From Urechis unicinctus (lineage: Eukaryota; Annelida; Polychaeta; Xenopneusta; Urechidae): 64,000 nt of DNA. Positions 56,093-64,000 of this stretch are shown one piece after another. Each line of letters starts with the position of its first letter. Within the stretch, counting starts at the first letter, position 1. The notes beneath the pieces are model-generated. The model made no database searches. It was given only the letters and a program-made list of their open reading frames with translations, and was not told where the DNA came from. Where the stretch lies: contig CM067350.1 of the NCBI GenBank assembly GCA_034190875.2, positions 18,934,210 through 18,998,209 of the forward strand. The letters run 5' to 3'. The translations under genes and the position numbers were made by a program.

Positions 56093-57130
56093 TTCCCTCC
56101 AAAGACATGTCGATATCCTCGCTCGTCCCTATTCCCAAGAATAGGAAGAAATCGATGAATGTTAGTGAAATCTACGGTCAATAGCCATAAGTATCGTTGT
56201 ACGGAAATTACTTGACAATATTTTTATTGAATCTAATACTGATATACTTCAGACAAGTAACTTACAATTCGGATTCAAACCATTTCATTCGACGGCACAA
56301 TGTCCATTTGTCCTACCACAGCAAAAATGATGTTGAACATGAAATTTCGGAGTTTTAGCTGTTCAAAGTGCGCGAAGCAGTCTCCGATTCTGTTTTTTGT
56401 TTGCATGGATGAACTACTCACCCTCTGCCGCACACTTCAGTTGGATGTCATATAGGTAATATATAGTTGTTTTTGCACTTGGTTATGCTGATGATCTGTC
56501 GTTCATTGCGCCCTCTTTGACCGCCGCCAACATAATTATCGAAACATGTGAGTAATTTTCGGCAGAGTAAAGTGTTGTTTTCAACTCAACCTAGAGCAAT
56601 GTAATGGTGTTCAATAATAACCTGAGCGATGTAGATTTAAGGCTAAATGGTAATTCTATACCTATTCGGACAAAAAATGTTTTGCATCTTGGTAAAGGAC
56701 TGTAGTGCAAATAATATGAATGTAAATTGTTCTTATTAAGTGTCACAAACACATTTGTCAAGGTTTGAGACTCGCAATGAAGATGTGAGGAACAAGTCAC
56801 TGGACAATTTCTGTACGAGTATAAATTGTTTTCGTTTGTGGAGTTTAGACTACCGACACATCGGTGCTTTAGCCGAACTGGGCGAAAATGTATTAGGCAT
56901 ATCTGGAAGCTCTATCCATAAACGCGTTCAATATATTTACATTTCTTGACAGGTCAGCAACCAATTGTTAAACAATCAATGAAGCACTATATCAGGTTTC
57001 TATGTAAAGGTAAGCAGCGGTAACACTGTGTTGTCCTTTGTGAGCAGACTATGCGCTTTTATTTATTGAAGAATTGTAATGTCCACTATAGGTATTAGTA
57101 CTAACGCTATTTTCTCTGAAGAAATCATGC
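56093..57130 (+). mobile_element. Non-LTR retrotransposon relic, 3' part (reverse transcriptase)
   Basis: Segments in order: SLVPIPRNRKKSMNVSEIYG, LQFGFKPFHST (as NSDSNHFIRR in a shifted frame), a short remnant of the central palm, HTSVGCHIGN, LGYADDLSFIAPS (about 56480-56530; YADD catalytic motif), VVFNST, then VMVFNNNLSDVDLRLNGNSI and VLHLGK. These are the RT core motifs of CR1/Jockey-type elements. Much of the RT palm between 56290 and 56400 is missing. It ends without a visible tail near 57100. Confidence 0.7.
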
Positions 57131-58610
57131 CGAGTGAGTGCCACCTGAGGTTGAGTGAAATGAAATGGACAGCAATGTCTAAAACACTATTGTATTATTA
57201 AGAAAGATCATTATGCTACGGGACGGGCGAGCAATTTCCATTATTACCCCGCAAGAAATAGACGAGCTACTGTCCACAATTAGCACGTTATGATGTTAAT
57301 CGTCACTTCTTTCCTGAACCGATTCTTTACAAATCTGTACGTTTATAGATACGGAATAGATACTACATGTATAGTAATGTATATCCGCAAGTTATAAAGC
57401 TGAGACAGGCCGCGTGACTGTGCTATTAGGCCCCCGATTATTTCGACCCCTGGACTTCCATAAATTAGATCTGAGGTAACTCGCTGTAAAAGATCTGCCA
57501 TTCACCACAACATCACACTATACCTTCGGGGATTGGGTCAACATGGGACTGGACATTTTTCGTGACCCTGTAAGTCTTGTCACGGCCATGACACAAGTGA
57601 TTATATCTTAATCTCGGTTCCATATTGGACATATTGTTGCCAGGCGGCTGCCAAGGTCGAAGGATAACTGACAACAACAAACCGAGGATATAAATACATA
57701 TTTAATTTATCTCTATACATGTTATTTTTAAGATAACGTTTGAATACGTGTGATGCCTGTGATTGAATGATGATCAGAGTCGTCGCCCGTCGGTTTTTCC
57801 CGGGGTTTCCTCGGTACCTGAGGTGTATCACATACATCGGCAGTTCGTGACGTAGTCGTCGGTTTCCGTCGACTTCAATGTTTAGCATGACGTAATGTTT
57901 TATATTTTCTAGTAAATACGTTTTGACAAAGAGTGCATGTTGCGGGAGTCATCTTGGCAGGTCGATTGTACAGCTTCGAATGATGAGGGTCAGCTTTGTG
58001 TCATAGTTAATTTAGGCTCATTCACGTGGACGATCACATCAGCACGTGACTTTCATATTACACAAGAGACAACACCCTTTAGGGTTAATATTTCTATTGC
58101 ATTTGATTTATGAAACAGCGTTCAAGCTCTTCTTCCACACTAGTTTACCAACACCGTGTAATGTCTAACCAAGATTATCGTGGTTCCATTGCCACCAAAA
58201 TCAGCTCCCACAACTGTGTCACAAACGCGTCGGCCACACGTTGCAGTGGAATGGCATGCACGACTTGATTTGTTCTTCGATATTCATTAACTCCCTATAG
58301 CATACACGCATCGTGTTCCAATTGACTCGGGTGCTCCGTTTCACAACCAAAACAGCGTTCCGTCATCAACGCCTTCACCAGATCCACCAGCGTGTTCGTG
58401 TACACCAGTTTCAATAGGTCTTCTAGCGTGATTTAGTGCTGTACTCTCTCACCATACCCACAGACACTCGAGTTCGGACATCACGATTTCCCTACACCAG
58501 CGTTATGATAATATACGTTATATATCATAATGGGAGGGAGAAACAAATCATGATATATTTTGCTCATACCCTTCATTCTATTGGGTCCAACTTTCCTTGA
58601 ACATCGTTAC
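57131..58610. other. Intergenic, nothing firm
   Basis: 57780-57870 contains a GC-richer stretch (TTTTTCCCGGGGTTTCCTCG) that looks like an old dispersed repeat. No gene or RNA recognised. Confidence 0.45.
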
Positions 58611-58613
58611 CCG

Positions 58614-58930
<317 letters not shown>

Positions 58931-59849
58931 TATATATATATCTGTATTTACACTTCGCGTATATAATCAAAGTGGGTTTTACGGTTCATTGTTTGAAGCA
59001 GCTGAGGGAGTAAGGATTTCAGATGTTATCGCCATGCTGCATTCCGCTCCTATGAACCATCCAAGCGGTTTTATATAAAGCTAGTCTGACTGCGTGATAA
59101 TGCTAGAGCAAAAGAACATCTTGGAGTATCATAATTTTTCTTGAGTTTGCCGCAAACAAAATGTCTATTTGTATCTCATGGTAATAATTATGCAATACAA
59201 GTCAATCTGGCAAAGCGGGTAGAATTTGACTGTTACTTATTCAAATGAAGAGAGAGAAACTGCTGTAAACTTATAGTCGTTAATTACGAGCTCTCGCTTG
59301 GCACCCACTTCAGTTACACGGAAGTGACATTGTTATTTTGGTTATGATCTGGTAGTCAATCTTTCAGAGAATGTTCCATGAAAAAGGCACGTGTTGCTGA
59401 TTCTAGGGCTATATGTGCATTAACGTGCATGAAATGCGCATTGGTCATAGTTACGTTATGACAGCTTTACATCTCACGCAAATACAATAGATTTGATTTG
59501 TATTGCCGGCGGTCGTTAACCAAAGGCGGTAATCTGCGCTAGGTTCCACTACCGAAGTGTTGATGCTTAATATGACGGCTACAGTATTAGATTCAATAGG
59601 ATATAACATGAAATTATACTAAAACGATATGTGTAATGAAAGCATATAACGGAGCAGAGCCCCTTAACACTAATGTGACTGTTGGCTGTCTAATATTTCC
59701 GCTTCAATCTATCCTGTTGCTTCTTGTCTTCAACAGCTCAGCGGCCTCACCGTCCTCATCTTGTGGAACGCAAGGCTGAACATGAGTTAAAGCTGTTCGA
59801 ATGAATATGAAATTCATGATGATTCTTAGACGTGTATTGATAATATACA
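58931..59849. other. Intergenic, nothing recognised
   Basis: AT-rich unique sequence, short frames only. Confidence 0.5.
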
Positions 59850-60263
59850 TATGTGTTCCCTATGGGTGATTATTTGTAGATATTAGGTCACGTTGCTATT
59901 GCTATTTGGGGCCTTGATGATACGGGCGCCATTACTCTTAGAGTTGATACCATACACGACCATAAATTCCAAAACAAGAACAGTTTCTGCATGACGCCAT
60001 TTTGTTAACTTTGCATGTTAAGAGCTAGGTCAATACATTGACGTATATTGCTTTGAAATGTGAATCGCAATGCGGCGTACACAGAGTACAGGACTTCCAC
60101 AGAAGGTCATGTTCCCGCAACAGAATGTCCCAATTTAATGTAGTAAGTTATTCGCCTACACAACGCTACGAAGATAAATTGAATCCCGCTGTGTTTCCCA
60201 TGTGTGATTATTCGAAGATATTAGGTATTTGGAGCCTTGCTTATACGAGGGTCATTACTCTTT
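59850..60263. repeat. Diverged direct repeat pair
   Basis: Copy 1 at about 59850-59940 and copy 2 at 60189-60263 share TTCCC.TG.GTGATTATT, AGATATTAGGT, ATTTGG.GCCTTG, ATACG.G and CATTACTCTTT in order. Copy 1 has about 13 extra bases after ATTAGGT. Old duplication. Confidence 0.65.
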
Positions 60264-60558
60264 TAATGGATTTCTCCAAAATCCTTGCAACTATAGCAAC
60301 TGCTGCTTTTATGACTTGTTAGTGCTGTAAGTCCGACGCTATCTGCAGCAGTTATGTCCATGAGAATTCCCAAAGAATATTCTCGGTTCATGCTGCATGT
60401 GACATACTAATGTAACATAGCAGCTGAAACATTCAGTCACTTGTGAACAAACGGATTAATAAATCCATGCAAAGATCAATTCTAAGGGGTTTAAGCTACA
60501 TTTGATGAAATATCGGCTGGCCTTGAGATATTCATTAGTAATGGCCAATTGTTAGTTC
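60264..60558. other. Intergenic, nothing recognised
   Basis: Nothing recognised on either strand. Confidence 0.45.
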
Positions 60559-61815
60559 TTATGTTTTAGGCTCATATATATCGGATTCATATCCTTATCA
60601 CTAATCAAAACACATTAAGTAGATATTGGTGCTTGGATGATTCATTGTCAGCCAAAGATGAAACACGGAATAAATTGTTGTTCACAAGTATATGGTCAAT
60701 ATTGATATCTACAGGCAACGGAATGGCTTAAAATACCATGGAACATATTCGTGACTGTTTTAATGTTGTATGCAAGTCATTGTTCTTCAAGTAATATGGT
60801 GTCCATTTCGATTTCCCTTTAATGATATGAAAGCTTTGCAATTGGACAATTGGCTTATATGAGCGCTTGGAATATGAATTGGTTTCTTGAGGCCGTAAAT
60901 AAAGCAATGTACACCCGGGCACATCTAGCGTGCCGGATGCATCGACACAATGCGTCATGGCGTGTCTGAGAAGTGATAAAAGGGTATTGCATGCCACGAA
61001 AGTAACAGGGACCATTAATAGTGTGACCGTATTGTAAGGCACAATAGAGCATGTCAACATACCATGGTATGCAGGCGACATGTCATTTAAGTGAAGGGTC
61101 GGTTGTTAGCTACGTTTGGCTCAATGCAAAATGATCCAATATGATTGCCAGGAACACAGCACGTTTCTATGGTGACCTGCATACAAAAAACTAAATGTTT
61201 TAAGGCTCTCAAGTAGATTTAATGAGAATCCACGTAACCATTTACATGCAATTAACTCAGCTTGATGTTTGTAATCCACTTATCACGCACAAGAAGTACA
61301 ATTAAGTCGGTTTCAGCTTCTGCATTTCAGTGAACAGTGTATGGCCAGAGAGACATCAACCATGCAATTACTACAGTCACAGTATTAACAGTCACGTGCA
61401 AGGCTGCTAAAAGCATCCGGTGCAGTGTCGATAAAGGACGCCCTTACCTGGTATACACAAAACACACCAGCTGTTACAAAGTTATATTGCTATGACACTA
61501 TCACATTACATACGTCCTTATATCAACTCTCGTATGGGGTTCATAACATGGAATGAATCATACAACTATTCTCTGATACTATTCATGGTGACTTAGTTTT
61601 ATTGATGGGGCCATTCTGATGGATTTATGGAAACGCTGTCTGCATCTAGCACAGCCAAAGGCAGGTAAAGCAAAAGTTAACTGCTCTCAGAGTTGATATA
61701 AGGACGTATGTAATGACGCAGCATCTACCTACTTCGATAACAGCCCCTTTATGTGATAGTGTCATAGCAATATAACTTTGTATATGAATCCGATATATAT
61801 GAGCCTAAAACATAA
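60559..61815. repeat. Nested foldback structure, outer 34-bp perfect arms
   Basis: 60559-60592 (TTATGTTTTAGGCTCATATA then TATCGGATTCATAT) is the exact reverse complement of 61782-61815. Between them lies a second, inner inverted repeat (61475-61782). The right outer arm directly abuts the right inner arm. The 880 bases between the left outer arm and the inner one show no coding content. Confidence 0.85.
61475..61782. repeat. Inner inverted repeat with 158-base spacer
   Basis: 61475-61505 is the exact reverse complement of 61752-61782 (31 bases), and 61504-61530 of 61689-61715 (27 bases). The right arm carries an extra 36 bases between the two blocks. Spacer 61531-61688 has no gene. Looks like a foldback or MITE-type element with one arm interrupted. 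Confidence 0.88.
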
Positions 61816-64000
61816 CAAATGGAATGCTTCAACGTACTTCTTATATCAGCTTGTGCAGTTGACCGACCCGCTAAGGTGTTATCATCGTATCCATATCGTG
61901 ATGGGCTCCTTGATCGCGCTGTGTCAGGTGGATTATCAGCAGCAATCCGTCATAAATTGCTCGTGAATGGCTATAGGGTTTATGCTTAAATCGAGCTGAT
62001 GGCCTGAAAATACATCGATAGTGATCTTTTATATCCACTCAAAAATGTATTTAACCAATGAGCATAATCCATGCCGTAATCTGTGCTGAAAAGCACAGCT
62101 AGCACATATATGGTGCTTACCTAAGTATAAAAATTGTCTATTTATCAAGAAACTGCCCGCCAATTCAAGAAATAAATGGAAATTGCTGTCTTGCCATTAT
62201 CGCGATATCATTATGTTTTGAACTGACATGTGTAATCGTATACCACAGGTAATAACTCTCGCATTTTACTTACCATGGCTGTGAATTACAAAAAGGTCTG
62301 TTTAGTTCACGCCCAAGCATATTGAATAATAATAGAGGATGGAAACTGACAACTGACGGCATTACCATGGACCCTTTGGTCTGTTCATCTGTTTAAAAGT
62401 CACACCATCGATAATGTATCCGAGTATAGTTTAAGCTGCTATAGGGGAATAAAGATTATAGTATAAATACTACCATACGGTGAAAACGATAGTTGCTACC
62501 TGATCCCCTCCGTGCTGCTATAATATTTTTACAATTATTGGTTCATTGACATGTGAACTGCAGAGACATCTATTTTTGCCGTAGTCAGCCTGTGATACAT
62601 TTCCTACCTTATCTATAATCGTGATGATAATCACTCCTTGAATTATCGGTAGCTATAACCCTAGCAGAAAAATGCAAAACAATGCGAATAGTTTCTCTCT
62701 ATCCTGTCCATTAATCTTCTCACAAAGTATTGTTTTATAATAATGCCCTTAACTTGCATTCTATCACAATAAAGCAATTGCCTTGATCCATACACTTGCA
62801 GAATGGTTTCTAAAGCGACTTCAGGAGGGATATTTGATTACTGATTATAAACTAATTTAAATGGGCAACTTGCAGTGAATATACTGTGCATGAATAACTT
62901 ATACTGTATATAGTGAATATGCTGTGCATGAATAATTAGTGCGCTGACGGACGAATTTATTATATTTATTTCGTATTTATGTAAACGCTGTGGGCATATA
63001 ATATATGATGATATATTATATAATATAATAATATGCGGAAATTAGGGATGCAAAACAGTGGCAGAACTCAAATATATACCCTAAGACAACATGGCAGATA
63101 TACCCAACCCTACATAGTATTGTTATGCTAGACTCTATTTGCGACAGTAATAACGACAGCAACAGCAGGTGGTGGGTGCTGTGACACCGTCCTAAACAAT
63201 ATAGCAGCTCTAGGGTGAGACCGACGTTACCAATAAGCATAATTCACTTAGATAATGAATCAAAGGTTTTGCAAGTACAGCAATCAAATAATTCAAGTTA
63301 TCTGCTGTACAAGATTGATTTGAAGTAAAATAGCGTGTTTAGTGGCGTGATCGTTTTGGATAAATATTTTCAGAATGCATGGCAAACATATTGACACTTT
63401 GCTTTGGGCAGTATTTTACCATTTTGTAGTTGCGTTAACCGTAGTTTAACTATGAAAATATTCTCTTCAAATTATCTCTCTTGTTTGCTAGATTAGAAGT
63501 TGGATGACGTATGACAGTTGTTCTTGATGGTTTAATGAATGTTACTTAAACAATTACCATAACATTAAGTCAATTGCCCGTTCGGCACACAAGCTATCAT
63601 GTTAAGCAATAGTGTATGTGATGATTGTATGCAGTAGGTGCTTCACATTATAACAGGCCCAATATTGTTATTGTTAGTGCAAGGACACCTTTAGCAGAAA
63701 AGCAGCTATAATAGCCATAGCGGCATGTGATAAAAGTGGTGGACATGTCTTGTCTACACTAGTACCCTTGTAAAAGCATGTATCAAATGAAAGCCATCAT
63801 CATATGTTCTCTTCGCTATTCGGTATCACGACAAAGTGTCGCTTGATAAGACTAATAAATAGATTAATAGCAGTATGAAAATCGGCTTTTATACCAACTA
63901 AACATCCCAAGCTTCTATATTAGGTACCATATGAAATGTGAATGTAAATGATGGGAGAGGAGTTTAGAGATTAATTGTTCGATAATGCCAAGTCAATGAC
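61816..64000. other. Intergenic to window end
   Basis: AT-rich sequence. Apart from the duplication at 62874 I see no repeat, RNA or conserved coding segment. The longest frame (63016-63240, minus) has no recognised domain. Confidence 0.5.
62874..62935. repeat. 38-bp direct duplication
   Basis: AGTGAATATACTGTGCATGA (to ATAA) at 62874-62897 and again at 62912-62935 with one change. Confidence 0.85.

Overview
The window is animal nuclear DNA. The visible genes are split by GT-AG introns, and the recognisable protein families are metazoan: a NOD2-like CARD-CARD-NACHT-LRR receptor, the TGF-beta mediator Smad4, and an M1 membrane aminopeptidase. The rest is satellite, minisatellite and transposon remains typical of repeat-rich (probably marine) invertebrate genomes such as lancelets, molluscs or hemichordates. 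The phylum cannot be settled from the sequence alone.

Layout. 1-10860 is tandem repeat: a 37-bp minisatellite (1-975), then a large array of 33-bp monomers organised as a 5-monomer, 165-bp higher-order repeat with diverged monomers at both edges. 11121-17328 (minus) is a five-exon NLR gene with an intronic 27-bp minisatellite. 17400-25000 is mostly anonymous DNA with microsatellites, a 41-bp minisatellite and a direct repeat pair. 26901-27471 (plus) holds two exons of a decayed Smad4 MH1 domain. 30990-31820 holds pieces of an LTR family. 32682-39998 (minus) is a 13-exon M1 aminopeptidase relic from which the exon carrying GAMEN and HExxH is missing; three minisatellites lie in or beside it. 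41469-46460 is a nest of dispersed repeats, a YqaJ-nuclease/PHD transposon relic, a zinc-finger gene fragment and several near-perfect inverted repeats. 48173-48463 is the tail of a MULE-type transposase; 50770-52981 is a PIF/Harbinger (HARBI1) copy with a CGATC-rich flank; 53330-54430 is a tyrosine-recombinase-retroelement-like reverse transcriptase relic; 54588-57100 is a non-LTR retrotransposon split by a 427-bp MITE. 58618-64000 is microsatellite plus apparently non-coding DNA with a nested inverted-repeat structure.

A theme across the window is net base loss in exons. The NLR, Harbinger, aminopeptidase, Smad4 and YqaJ copies all need one to about seventeen bases put back, at several places, to follow their families. 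In the Smad4 and aminopeptidase copies this comes with stops, a lost splice acceptor or a lost catalytic exon, so these are best called pseudogenes. In the NLR the apparent losses are single bases only, so assembly error and real decay cannot be separated here. A stretch at 35266-35640, where flank sequence appears twice and one copy is laced with pieces of the neighbouring repeat, and the garbled middle of the 165-bp array, argue that part of the sequence is a blurred consensus.

The genes are independent eukaryotic units, not an operon. No CRISPR array, tRNA or rRNA gene was found. The most novel-looking items are the 165-bp higher-order satellite, the tandem-CARD NLR with an unassigned C-terminal extension, the Smad4 and aminopeptidase relics, and the cruciform-prone repeats at 45765-45821, 50910-50939 and 60559-61815.
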